This document shows positions 42,979 through 51,464 of a stretch of 64,000 nt of DNA, in pieces (position 1 is the stretch's first letter; the number at the start of each line of letters is the position of its first letter). A model generated the notes under the pieces. The model was not told the origin of the DNA. It searched no databases and saw only the letters and a list, made by a program, of their open reading frames with translations. The DNA comes from Pseudomonadota bacterium (GTDB taxonomy: Bacteria; Pseudomonadota; Alphaproteobacteria; Sphingomonadales; Sphingomonadaceae), in the NCBI GenBank assembly GCA_023457895.1, contig JAEXAY010000019.1:28143-92142 (forward strand). The letters run 5' to 3'. Both the position numbers and the translations under genes were made by a program.

Positions 42979-43944
42979 ATGAAGCGTCGTCGGTCCTCTC
43001 GAATATCCTTGGTAGTCGCAGCGGCAGCCAGCCTGCTCACATTGCAGGGCTGCGCCACGATCTCGGACAAGAGTCCGGAAGATCAGGAGCAACGCTATAT
43101 CGAGGAGTTGCAGAAGAGCGGGAAGCTGGAAGACCGGCTCGCCGCACTTGAACTCCGTTCACGCGGTCGCCTCGGCTTTGCGATCATGGATTCCGGCGGA
43201 GTGATGATCGCAGGTTATCGGGCGCAGGAACGCTTTGCCATGTGCTCGACGTTCAAGATGATCCTGGCCGCGCAAACCTTGCGTCAAGCCGAACTTCGCA
43301 AATTGCCGCTGCGCCGTCGCATCAGCTATGGCGCTCAGGACTTGCTCGAATATGCGCCTGTTGTAAAAAGTCATTTCGATGAGAGCACCGGCAAAGGCGT
43401 GATGACGGTCGAGCAGCTCGCCCGCGCGAGTGTCGTCGAAAGTGACAATAGCGCCGCCAACCTGCTGCTTGGGCAACTCGGTGGTCCCGCAGGGCTTACT
43501 GAATATATCCGGACACAGGGTGACCTTGTCACAAGGCTGGACCGGATCGAACCTGCGCTCAACGAAAATGGCATCAGCGACCCGCGTGACACCACCAGTC
43601 CTGCTGCCATGGTCGCACTCACGCACAAGCTGCTGCTGGGCAAGCGCGCCTTGCGCTATTCCTCGCGGCAAAAACTCATCAGCTGGCTGATCGCATCGCC
43701 AACGGGCGCGGATCGTCTCCGCGCGGGGCTGCCGGAAGGCTGGATGGGTGGGAGCAAGTCCGGTAGTTGCGGCAATGCCGTGAATGATGTCGCGATCGCC
43801 TGGGATGATGACAATAACCCGCTCATCCTTGCGGTTTTTCTCGACCGGCCGGGCAAGGGCGATGCTGAATCCAAGAAAACCCTGGCGGATGTAGCCGCAT
43901 TGGTAACCGGCAAGAACCTGCCTTCGCCCGTCGCGCCTAAATAA
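42979..43944 (+). CDS. class A beta-lactamase, lipoprotein
   Basis: 321 residues with lipobox TLQGC (Cys25), so it should be anchored in the envelope. The class A set is complete: catalytic Ser90 and Lys93 in CSTFK (Ambler 70/73), SDN at 155-157 (130-132), Glu191 and Asn195 in RIEPALNE (166/170), and KSG at 260-262 (234-236). Cys89 and Cys264 stand at Ambler 69 and 238, the pair that forms a disulfide in many class A carbapenemases. Hydrolysis of beta-lactams is by family; the spectrum cannot be read from sequence. GGGGAATC precedes ATG 42979. No mobile element is adjacent, so it is probably chromosomal and intrinsic. Confidence 0.9.
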   Translation: MKRRRSSRISLVVAAAASLLTLQGCATISDKSPEDQEQRYIEELQKSGKLEDRLAALELRSRGRLGFAIMDSGGVMIAGYRAQERFAMCSTFKMILAAQTLRQAELRKLPLRRRISYGAQDLLEYAPVVKSHFDESTGKGVMTVEQLARASVVESDNSAANLLLGQLGGPAGLTEYIRTQGDLVTRLDRIEPALNENGISDPRDTTSPAAMVALTHKLLLGKRALRYSSRQKLISWLIASPTGADRLRAGLPEGWMGGSKSGSCGNAVNDVAIAWDDDNNPLILAVFLDRPGKGDAESKKTLADVAALVTGKNLPSPVAPK

Positions 43945-44108
43945 CAATCTGGCGTGGGTTACGCCGGGCGGCGAAAGTGAGCCCTCTTGCATTTGGCGCC
44001 CGCGCCCGCCATATGCCCGCCCGGGAGTCGGATGGGCGTGGTCTTCGCCAATCTGGTCAGGTCCTGACGGAAGCAGCCACAACGAATTCGCTGCGGGTCA
44101 TCCGGCTC

Positions 44109-44787
44109 CTATTTTCCTATATTCGGCTCTTTCGCGAAAGCGCTCAGATGCGGAAAGTCGCCGGTTGCGATATAGGCTTCCTCCGCGGGCGTGGAGGCCC
44201 GTTTCAGTAATGCGTTTCGGTGGGGATGGCGGCCAAAGGCGGCAATGACCCGGCGAACCCTACGCGCCTGATCCGCCAGTTCGCGATAGAGTGGCTGCAG
44301 CGGGATCGCCGCGTTTTGCGCGATATTTTCCCGCAGTGTGATCAGCAGGTCGATGCGCGCTAGATGGTTGGTGCCCTCGCAATGACCTAACGGGAGGCCG
44401 AAAACGATCTGCTGCCAAGGATGCGTCAATATCTCATAATGTCCGTTCGCAAGCCCCTCTCGCGCCAATGCCAGCGCCGCAGGATCCCTGTGCGTAAGCA
44501 AGCGGATCATCGCGCCACAGTGCGCGCGAAAACTGATCGAGCAGGATGATGAGTGCCAGCCGCCCGTACGGGGTTTCTGCCCAATAGTCGAGTGTTCCCC
44601 CCGCCGCCGCTGTGGTCAGACCGGAAAACTGCGCCACGATCGCAGCGTCGGCCGCGCCGCGCATCCGCCAAGCCCAGTGCCTGCGATGGATTTCCGGATC
44701 GATGTGCGGCAGTGCTTCCTCAGGAAACCAGAAGTCGAGCACAGCTTGCGCATCGGGTGCCACACCGTCCTGTGCGCTCGGAATCAT
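44109..44787 (-). pseudogene. DUF924 family protein, frameshifted
   Basis: The N-terminal half reads from ATG 44787: AQAVLDFWFPEEALPHIDPE, YGRLALIILLDQFSRALWRD. At 44486-44488 (CCC on the plus strand, GGG in the message) one extra base moves the reading into another frame; dropping one G would continue DPLAYAQDPAALALAREGLA and then LADQARRVRRVIAAFGRHPH and NALLKRASTPAEEAYI, the DUF924 C-terminus ending at 44109. The two halves together make the usual length. Either a recent inactivating insertion or a sequencing error in the G-run. Its start overlaps the stop of the upstream amidotransferase gene. Confidence 0.82.
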
Positions 44788-45536
44788 GATCGCTCCGCCA
44801 CATACGACGCGAAGGCGGGTAGTAGCGCTCGCGCGGCATTCGACGCTCGTAGGGTGTTGCGCAGAGCGTCGACGCCGCAGCCTTCCTCGACGAGCGTCTC
44901 CGCAAGGCAATCTATATGGGCGCGCATGATCGCGGTGTCGAATTCGGGGTGAAACTGGACGCCCCAGCAATGGCGGCCATAGCGAAAGGCGTGAAAGGGG
45001 TCGCCGTCCGATCCGGCGAGCAATATGGCATCTACTGGCAGGCGGACGACGGACTGCCAGTGCAATGTCTGTGCATCGAATTGGGGCGGTAGCTGGCGAA
45101 ACAGCGGATCGGTTTTGGCCGCGGCCGTGCAGCGGACGCGCACCGTCCCGATTTCGGGGCCTCCGCCTCGCTGCCCCACCGCTCCGCCAAGCATGTGCGC
45201 GAGCAACTGGTGACCATAACAGATGCCCAGTATTGGCATTGCACGGTCCTCCGCCTGTGCGATCCACCGCCCAAGTGCTTGGCTCCATGGCTCAGGTGCG
45301 GTGACCATGGCGCGCGAACCTGTAATGATGGCACCTGCTATGTCACCGATGGGTGGAAACGCGGCAAGATCTGTCAGGTGGCGCGCGTCGACAACCTCGA
45401 CCCGGAGAGAAGGAGCAGGCATACCCAAACCGGGCGAGGCAATTGCCGCCTCGATCCAATCCTCATAATCGCCGTGCTCGGCCTTCACCACCGACGGGCC
45501 GGAGCCAGCCTTGAGGATGACGAGTGGTGTGGTCAT
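44784..45536 (-). CDS. class I glutamine amidotransferase-like protein
   Basis: 250 residues. The GATase1 triad is visible: LGICYGHQLLAHMLGG (Cys nucleophile) and GVQFHPEFDTAI (His, Glu). It is of the stand-alone, GMP-synthase-glutaminase-like group, which includes gamma-glutamyl hydrolases acting on small gamma-glutamyl compounds. No synthetase partner is adjacent. Its stop overlaps the start of the frameshifted DUF924 gene, so they were one transcript. Confidence 0.86.
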   Translation of the reverse strand: MTTPLVILKAGSGPSVVKAEHGDYEDWIEAAIASPGLGMPAPSLRVEVVDARHLTDLAAFPPIGDIAGAIITGSRAMVTAPEPWSQALGRWIAQAEDRAMPILGICYGHQLLAHMLGGAVGQRGGGPEIGTVRVRCTAAAKTDPLFRQLPPQFDAQTLHWQSVVRLPVDAILLAGSDGDPFHAFRYGRHCWGVQFHPEFDTAIMRAHIDCLAETLVEEGCGVDALRNTLRASNAARALLPAFASYVAERS

Positions 45537-45568
45537 GCCCGGTATCCCGATGTATCAGCCGCGCTCCC

Positions 45569-45934
45569 TTAGCTGTTACCGTCCGCCTCGGCCCACTGGT
45601 CATAGGCTTCAAGCGCCTGCGCGGCATACATCACGCTCGGCCCCGCGCCCATATAGATGGCGAGCGCCATCGTCTCCGCGATTTCTTCGCGGCTCGCACC
45701 CTGTTTGCGCGCGGCCTCGGCATGATAGGTGATGCACGCGTCGCAGCGCGTTGCAGCGCCGATCGCAAGTGCCATAAGTTCCTTCGTCTTGGTATCGAGC
45801 GCTTGCGGCGCGAGTGCTGCCTTGCTCATCTCGGAAAAGGCAGCCATCGCGCTGGGCGCTGCCTTGCGCAGTTCGCGCACGGCCGGATTTAATGTCGCGG
45901 CCATGTTGGGCAAGTCCTTGTGGTTTGTGGGCAT
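45569..45934 (-). CDS. carboxymuconolactone decarboxylase family protein (AhpD-like)
   Basis: 121 residues with the CMD core LDTKTKELMALAIGAATRCD followed by ACITYHAEAARKQGASREEI. The CxxC (RCDAC) and downstream His match the AhpD-like redox active site rather than true decarboxylases, so a peroxidase or alkylhydroperoxidase-like role is likely. Start could be ATG 45934 or the Met at residue 11 (MAATLNPAVRELRK). Single gene, 32 bases before the amidotransferase start. Confidence 0.86.
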   Translation of the reverse strand: MPTNHKDLPNMAATLNPAVRELRKAAPSAMAAFSEMSKAALAPQALDTKTKELMALAIGAATRCDACITYHAEAARKQGASREEIAETMALAIYMGAGPSVMYAAQALEAYDQWAEADGNS

Positions 45935-46087
45935 GGATGGAAGCTCCTCTTGGACAATTTTGGTTAGGCTGCATTCATCAGGCTAACACCACACTGATCT
46001 GGGTCAATGAGAACCGCGGATGTCGACCGGCCCAAGGTCAGCGCCAAAGCTCTCGCCAACCCCGATCCAACCTTCTACACTGGCCGA

Positions 46088-47761
46088 ATGAGCGATTCCG
46101 CCTCCGCATCCAACCAGCCTTATCGCGTCCTCGCGCGTAAATACCGCCCGCAGAATTTTTCCGAACTCATCGGACAGGACGCGATGGTGCAGACGCTCGC
46201 AAACGCGATCAAACGCGACCGCTTGGCGCATGCATTCCTTATGACCGGGGTGCGCGGGGTCGGCAAGACTTCGACAGCGCGGCTGATCGCCAAGGCCCTT
46301 AACTGCATTGGACCGGATGGCGAGGGTGGACCTACGATCGATCCGTGCGGAGTTTGCGAACCCTGCGTGGCAATCGCCGAGGGGCGCCAAATTGATGTGA
46401 TCGAGATGGACGCTGCCTCCCACACCGGGGTCGACGATGTGCGCGAGATCATAGAGGCGGTACGCTATGCTGCCGTCTCCGCGCGCTACAAGATCTATAT
46501 CATCGACGAAGTTCACATGCTGTCTAAGAATGCGTTCAATGCACTGTTGAAAACATTGGAAGAACCGCCTCCGCATGTGAAATTCATTTTCGCCACAACA
46601 GAGGTCAACAAGGTACCGGTGACGGTGCTGTCGCGCTGCCAGCGGTTCGACCTGAGGCGCATCACGCCCGACATGCTCGCGTTACATTTCGCCAAGGTGC
46701 TCGATGCGGAGGGCGTAGATGCGGAAGAGGAGGCGGTGTGGCTTATCGCCAACGCTGCTGAAGGATCGGTACGCGATGGGCTCTCGATCCTTGACCAGGC
46801 GATAGCGCATGCCGATCTTGATGGACTGAGCCGGATCACTGCTACCCAAGTCCGCGAGATGCTGGGTCTTTCCGACCGGGGAACCATCCGGCGATTGTTC
46901 GGCCTGCTGCTTGAGGGCGACAACGCCGGGCTTCTGGGCGCTATTCGCGAGCAATATGCGCTGGGTGTGGAACCGATTGCCTTGATGCGCGGTCTCCTCG
47001 ACCTCGTGCACGCCGTAACGGTGGTCAAGGTGGGGCGTGCCGACAATCCAGTTTTTGGCGCGGACGAGCGCGAAGCGATTGCGGGATGGGCCGCCGGTCT
47101 GGGGTTCCCGTCGCTTCATCGTTTGTGGCAATTGTTGCTCAAGGGGCACGAGGAAGTTGTTCGTGCGGCAAGCCCGATCGAGGCGGCCGAAATGGCGCTG
47201 TTGCGCGCGCTTTATGCGGCGAGTTTACCGGACCCTGGCGAACTGGCCACATTGATACAGCGAGGGGAAACAGGTGTCCCAACCGCAACCGTTGCGGCTG
47301 CTCCTGTATCCGTTGATGGCGGCGATACACCACTGGCTGCAACGACTATGCGTACAGTACCGGTGGAAGATGAACCCGCACGTCCTGAGTTCCCCCAAAG
47401 CGTCAAGGCCGTCGTTGAATTATTGTGGCAACATAATCATGCGAGTGTCGCCCAGGCATTGCAGGACCATGTTCGCCCGATCCGTTTCGAACCACCCTTG
47501 ATCGAGATTGCACGTACACCCAGATTGGATTCTGGGTTTGAACGTACACTGGCAGAAGCGCTTGCCACAGTTACGGGCGAGCGCTGGACGATTCGCTTTG
47601 GAGACGGCGAGGGGGAAGCGTCGCTGTTTGAGCAGGAGCAGTCAGCCAAGCAGGCCGAGCAAGCAGCGATCATGGAACTGCCGCTGGTCAAGGCGGCATT
47701 CGAAGCGTTCCCCGCAGCTTCACTGCTGCCGCCAGAACCCGAGAAAAGGACATATAACTGA
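46088..47761 (+). CDS. dnaX: DNA polymerase III subunit gamma/tau
   Basis: 557 residues. Clamp-loader ATPase. Seen: YRVLARKYRPQNFSELIGQD, Walker A GVRGVGKTSTARLIAKAL, the zinc module CGVCEPCVAI, Walker B IIDEVHML, the sensor ATTEVNKVPVTVLSRCQRFD. The C-terminal tau-like region is present (VELLWQHNHASVAQALQDHV). ATG 46088 starts MSDSASASNQPYRVLARKYR; an extension to 46007 is not supported. The stop overlaps the ATG of ybaB. I see no A AAA AAG slippery site of the E. coli kind. Confidence 0.96.
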   Translation: MSDSASASNQPYRVLARKYRPQNFSELIGQDAMVQTLANAIKRDRLAHAFLMTGVRGVGKTSTARLIAKALNCIGPDGEGGPTIDPCGVCEPCVAIAEGRQIDVIEMDAASHTGVDDVREIIEAVRYAAVSARYKIYIIDEVHMLSKNAFNALLKTLEEPPPHVKFIFATTEVNKVPVTVLSRCQRFDLRRITPDMLALHFAKVLDAEGVDAEEEAVWLIANAAEGSVRDGLSILDQAIAHADLDGLSRITATQVREMLGLSDRGTIRRLFGLLLEGDNAGLLGAIREQYALGVEPIALMRGLLDLVHAVTVVKVGRADNPVFGADEREAIAGWAAGLGFPSLHRLWQLLLKGHEEVVRAASPIEAAEMALLRALYAASLPDPGELATLIQRGETGVPTATVAAAPVSVDGGDTPLAATTMRTVPVEDEPARPEFPQSVKAVVELLWQHNHASVAQALQDHVRPIRFEPPLIEIARTPRLDSGFERTLAEALATVTGERWTIRFGDGEGEASLFEQEQSAKQAEQAAIMELPLVKAAFEAFPAASLLPPEPEKRTYN

Positions 47762-48096
47762 TGAAGTCGATGGAAGAATTGTTGAAGGCCGCGCAGGAGG
47801 CTGCCGCGAATGTTCAGGCACAGATGGGCGAAGCTCAGGCCAAGCTTGACACGATCGAGGTGGAAGGTGTGTCCGGCGGGGGGCTTGTGAAAATTCGCGC
47901 GACGGCCAAGGGGCGCATTCTCGGCGTGTCGATCGATGACAGCCTGATGGTTCCTGCCGACAAGCAGATGCTGGAAGACCTTGTCGCGGCCGCATTCAAC
48001 GATGCGCGGACCAAGGCCGACGCGGTCAGTAATGAAGAGATGAGCAAGATGTCTCAGGGACTACCGTTGCCTCCGGGCTTCAAATTACCCTTCTGA
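47761..48096 (+). CDS. YbaB/EbfC family nucleoid-associated protein
   Basis: 111 residues starting MKSMEELLKAAQEAAANVQA with VEGVSGGGLVKIRATAKGRI, matching the YbaB DNA-binding dimer fold. The ATG overlaps the dnaX stop codon. The dnaX-ybaB pair is the standard bacterial arrangement, usually followed by recR; here lon follows instead. Confidence 0.94.
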   Translation: MKSMEELLKAAQEAAANVQAQMGEAQAKLDTIEVEGVSGGGLVKIRATAKGRILGVSIDDSLMVPADKQMLEDLVAAAFNDARTKADAVSNEEMSKMSQGLPLPPGFKLPF

Positions 48097-48114
48097 AGCC
48101 TAGCTGGCGCCCCC

Positions 48115-48142
48115 ATTGAACCTTAAATATGCAACGCCATAT
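48115..48142 (+). promoter_or_regulatory. heat-shock (sigma-32)-like promoter of lon
   Basis: ATTGAA (48115-48120) as -35 and CGCCATAT (48135-48142) as -10 are separated by 14 bases, close to the sigma-32 consensus CTTGAA-N13/14-CCCCATNT. It lies 47 bases before the lon start at 48189. Heat-shock control of lon is expected from other proteobacteria. The first in-frame ATG (48129) falls inside this promoter, which argues for the 48189 start. Confidence 0.55.
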
Positions 48143-48188
48143 TAAGGGCGAATTGCTATGTGTGTCCCTTGATGGACACGGTCCGGAG

Positions 48189-50588
48189 ATGAATTTGACT
48201 CAGAATTTCCCGCTGTTGCCGTTGCGCGACATTGTAATTTTCCCGCAGATGATCGTTCCGCTGTTCGTTGGTCGTGACAAGTCTGTGGTCGCGCTTGAAA
48301 AGGCGATGGAATCCGACAAGGAAATTTTTCTTGTCGCCCAACTTGATCCGGCAGAAGATGATCCGGGCCGCGATGATCTTTATGATTTGGGCGTGATCGC
48401 GACCGTCCTGCAGTTATTGAAGCTTCCGGACGGCACTGTGCGGGTACTGGTCGAGGGCAAGCAGCGCGCGCGTCTGGAGCAATTGCAGCCGGCCGACGGT
48501 TATGTCGTTGCCGAAGTCTCCGATGTCCCGGAACGTTCGGACAAGAGCCCCGAAGCGACGGCGCTGATGCGGTCCGTGATCGAGCAGTTTGAGAATTACG
48601 CCAAGCTCAACAAGAAACTGCCGGCTGAAACGAGTGTGCAATTGAACGAGATCGACGATCCGGCACGGCTGGCCGACGCTGTTGCAGGCAACATCAGCGT
48701 GAAAGTTTCCGACAAGCAGGCGATGCTGGTTGAGGAAGATCCGGTCAAGCGGCTGGAGATGGTATTTGCCTTCATGGAAGGTGAACTCGGCGTGCTGCAG
48801 GTCGAGAAGAAGATTCGCGGTCGGGTAAAGCGCCAGATGGAAAAAACTCAGCGAGAATATTATCTCAACGAGCAGTTGAAGGCGATCCAGCGCGAACTCG
48901 GTAACGAAACGGGTGAGGATGGCGATGAGCTTTCCGAGCTGCAGGCTAAAATTGATCAGCTCAAGCTTTCCAAGGAAGCGCGTGCCAAGGCCGAGGGCGA
49001 ACTCAAGAAACTGCGCGCGATGGCGCCGATGTCGGCCGAAGCGACTGTGGTGCGCAATTATCTCGACGTGCTGCTTGGGCTGCCGTGGGGCAAAAAGTCC
49101 AAGCTCAAGCGTGATATCGCCAAGGCACAAGAGATCCTCGACGCCGACCATTATGCGCTCGATAAGGTCAAGGACCGGATCATCGAATATCTGGCGGTGC
49201 AGGCGCGTACCAACAAGCTAAAGGGGCCGATCCTGTGCCTGGTTGGCCCGCCGGGCGTGGGCAAGACATCGCTCGGCCGCTCGATCGCCAAGGCGACGGG
49301 CCGGGAGTTTGTGCGCCAGTCCTTGGGCGGCGTGCGCGACGAGGCGGAAATCCGCGGCCACCGCCGCACCTATATCGGCTCGCTGCCAGGCAAGATCGTC
49401 TCCAACCTCAAGAAGGCCGGGACCTCCAACCCGCTGTTCCTGCTCGACGAAATCGACAAGCTGGGACAGGATTTCCGCGGCGATCCGGCCTCCGCGCTGC
49501 TCGAAGTGCTCGACCCTGAGCAGAACAACAAGTTCAATGACCATTACCTGGAGATCGACATCGATCTTTCCGATGTGATGTTCGTGACCACCGCCAACAG
49601 CCTCAACCTGCCGCAGCCGCTGCTCGACCGTATGGAGATCATCCGGCTCGAGGGCTACACCGAGGACGAGAAGGTCGAGATCGCCCAGCGCCACCTCATT
49701 GCCAAGCAGGTCGAAGCCCATGGCCTCAAGGACGGCGAGTTCACCCTGACCGAAGAAGGCCTGCGCGACCTCATTCGCTATTATACGCGGGAAGCCGGGG
49801 TGCGTACGCTCGAGCGTGAGATCGCGCGGCTGGCGAGGAAGGCGCTGCGTCGCATCCTCGAAGGCAAGGATACCAGCGTTACCATCACGCCGGACAATCT
49901 TTCCGACTTTGCCGGCGTGCGCAAGTTCCGCCATGGCGTCGGCGATGAGGAAGACCAGATCGGTGCCGTGACCGGCCTCGCCTGGACCGAGGTGGGTGGC
50001 GAACTTCTCACCATCGAGGCGGTGACCGTTCCGGGCAAGGGGGTGGTCAAGACCACCGGCAAGCTCGGCGAGGTTATGAACGAGTCAGTGCAGGCGGCCA
50101 TGAGCTTTGTGAAGGCGCGCGCACCGGCCTATGGCATCAAGCCCAGCCTGTTCGCGCGCAAGGATATCCATATTCACTTGCCCGAAGGGGCTGTGCCCAA
50201 GGACGGCCCTTCGGCCGGTATCGGTATGGTCACCTGCATGGTCTCGACGCTTTCCGGTATTCCGGTCAGGAAGGATGTAGCCATGACCGGCGAGGTCACG
50301 CTGCGCGGCCGCGTACTACCGATCGGCGGCCTCAAGGAAAAGCTGCTCGCGGCGCTGCGCGGCGGGATCAAGACGGTGATTATCCCGGAAGAAAATGAAA
50401 AGGATCTCGCCGAGATCCCGCCCAATGTGAAGGAAGGGCTGGAGATCATTCCGGTTGCTCATGTCGACGAGGTGCTGAAGATCGCGCTGACCGGTGAACT
50501 CACGTCGATCCCCTGGACCGAGGCCGATGAACTCGCTACCCAGCCACCCGTGGCTGGCGGCGAAACGGAAACGGGCTTGCGCCATTAA
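48189..50588 (+). CDS. lon: ATP-dependent endopeptidase Lon
   Basis: 799 residues. The N-terminal substrate domain begins TQNFPLLPLRDIVIFPQMIV; the AAA+ module has Walker A GPPGVGKTSLGRSIAKATGR and LGGVRDEAEIRGHRRTYIG; the protease dyad is Ser in KDGPSAGIGMVTCM and Lys in VLPIGGLKEKLLAALRGG. It degrades misfolded and regulatory proteins in the cytoplasm. Start at ATG 48189 fits the promoter and the family. lon-HU is a typical gene order. The second half of the gene looks GC-richer than the first by eye. Confidence 0.98.
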   Translation: MNLTQNFPLLPLRDIVIFPQMIVPLFVGRDKSVVALEKAMESDKEIFLVAQLDPAEDDPGRDDLYDLGVIATVLQLLKLPDGTVRVLVEGKQRARLEQLQPADGYVVAEVSDVPERSDKSPEATALMRSVIEQFENYAKLNKKLPAETSVQLNEIDDPARLADAVAGNISVKVSDKQAMLVEEDPVKRLEMVFAFMEGELGVLQVEKKIRGRVKRQMEKTQREYYLNEQLKAIQRELGNETGEDGDELSELQAKIDQLKLSKEARAKAEGELKKLRAMAPMSAEATVVRNYLDVLLGLPWGKKSKLKRDIAKAQEILDADHYALDKVKDRIIEYLAVQARTNKLKGPILCLVGPPGVGKTSLGRSIAKATGREFVRQSLGGVRDEAEIRGHRRTYIGSLPGKIVSNLKKAGTSNPLFLLDEIDKLGQDFRGDPASALLEVLDPEQNNKFNDHYLEIDIDLSDVMFVTTANSLNLPQPLLDRMEIIRLEGYTEDEKVEIAQRHLIAKQVEAHGLKDGEFTLTEEGLRDLIRYYTREAGVRTLEREIARLARKALRRILEGKDTSVTITPDNLSDFAGVRKFRHGVGDEEDQIGAVTGLAWTEVGGELLTIEAVTVPGKGVVKTTGKLGEVMNESVQAAMSFVKARAPAYGIKPSLFARKDIHIHLPEGAVPKDGPSAGIGMVTCMVSTLSGIPVRKDVAMTGEVTLRGRVLPIGGLKEKLLAALRGGIKTVIIPEENEKDLAEIPPNVKEGLEIIPVAHVDEVLKIALTGELTSIPWTEADELATQPPVAGGETETGLRH

Positions 50589-50622
50589 GCCAATCGAGAA
50601 TCGGACGACTCCAAGCGCAGAG

Positions 50623-50657
50623 AAGGGCGGAAAGCCATCGCTTTTCCGCCCTTTTTT
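50623..50657 (+). terminator. terminator of lon
   Basis: AAGGGCGGAAA (50623-50633) pairs with TTTCCGCCCTT (50643-50653), followed by TTTTAT. Stem of 11 bp, loop of 9. It lies 35 bases after the lon stop. Confidence 0.9.
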
Positions 50658-50762
50658 ATGCCGCAATGCAACAAAAGCTTCAGTTCGGCGCAAAATGATG
50701 CGGCATTTTACGCATCTTGCCGGATTTTGATGCGAAATGGGCGGTTTTTCGATGCTTTTGCT

Positions 50763-50792
50763 TTGACAAAGCCAATCGGAGGCGCCTTATTA
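50763..50792 (+). promoter_or_regulatory. sigma-70-type promoter of the HU gene
   Basis: TTGACA (50763-50768) and TTATTA (50787-50792) are spaced by 18 bp. It lies 65 bases upstream of the HU ATG at 50858 and downstream of the lon terminator, so HU has its own transcription start. Confidence 0.65.
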
Positions 50793-50857
50793 CGCACCGG
50801 CTTAGCCGAATGATTCACATATCGAAACAAAGAGAGAGAAAAGGGGGTTCCCAAGGC

Positions 50858-51130
50858 ATGAACAAGCAAGATCTTATCGCTGCTGTTGCTGACCAGGCTG
50901 GTATTTCGAAGGCCGACGCCAGCAAGGCGGTTGAAGCTGTGTTCGATGGCATTACCTCAACGCTCAAGAAGGGCGGCGAAGTCCGTCTCGTCGGCTTCGG
51001 CACCTTCTCGGTGACCAAGCGCAAGGCATCGACTGGCCGCAATCCGCGCACCGGCGAGGCGATGACCATCAAAGCTTCGACCCAGCCCAAGTTCAAGGCT
51101 GGCAAGGGTCTCAAGGACGCCGTCAACTAA
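50858..51130 (+). CDS. HU family DNA-binding protein
   Basis: 90 residues: MNKQDLIAAVADQAGISKAD, GGEVRLVGFGTFSVTKRKAS and the DNA-minor-groove arm GRNPRTGEAMTIKASTQPKF. Histone-like nucleoid protein that bends DNA. AAGGGGG stands upstream of ATG 50858. Expressed from its own promoter and closed by a hairpin. Confidence 0.97.
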   Translation: MNKQDLIAAVADQAGISKADASKAVEAVFDGITSTLKKGGEVRLVGFGTFSVTKRKASTGRNPRTGEAMTIKASTQPKFKAGKGLKDAVN

Positions 51131-51154
51131 GACGCGCGGCAATCATATAAATAA

Positions 51155-51187
51155 GAAGGGCGGCAGCTTGTTCTGCTGCCCTTTTCT
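51155..51187 (+). terminator. terminator of the HU gene
   Basis: GGCAGC (51162-51167) and GCTGCC (51175-51180) form the core stem around TTGTTCT, flanked by AAGGGC and CTTTTCT. It lies about 30 bases past the HU stop and before tRNA-Val. Confidence 0.75.
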
Positions 51188-51238
51188 GTTGCATTTCCGG
51201 TGAAGCGTTCCTAAACGCGCCTTCTTGCCGTTTCGGCG

Positions 51239-51313
51239 GGGCGCGTAGCTCAGTGGTAGAGCACACCCTTCACACGGGTGGGGTCGCAAGTTCAATCCTT
51301 GCCGCGCCCACCA
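51239..51313 (+). tRNA. tRNA-Val (anticodon CAC)
   Basis: 75 bases with encoded CCA. Acceptor GGGCGCG (51239-51245) pairs with CGCGCCC (51303-51309), discriminator A. D arm TAGCTCAGTGGTAGAGC, anticodon stem-loop CACCC-TTCACAC-GGGTG, T arm with GTTCAATCC. Reads GUG codons. The DNA downstream is AT-richer, which can mark an integration border, but no duplicated 3' end was seen. Confidence 0.97.
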
Positions 51314-51464
51314 TCATGAAAATGGCTAAATTCCGCCTTCCAGGTATTTGTGTTGCGTACGGGTTCGCTAGTTTGGCAGCGGCCGGACGGGGCGATGGGA
51401 CACGGATCGCGTGGGAACGCAATCGCTGGACTAAAACATGATAGAAAAAATGGACGGTGTTTGC

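Noticed and set aside
44109..44510. DUF924 C-terminal part as an independent gene
   Set aside because: It begins mid-domain and joins the upstream frame exactly when one G is removed.
46088..47761. Programmed frameshift for gamma/tau in dnaX
   Set aside because: No A AAA AAG-type slippery site with a following hairpin was seen; the tau frame is simply continuous.
48129..48188. Upstream ATG for lon
   Set aside because: It overlaps the -10 of the heat-shock-like promoter and adds 20 residues not found in Lon.
51253..51441. Open frame over tRNA-Val
   Set aside because: It runs through the tRNA gene; no separate start or domain.
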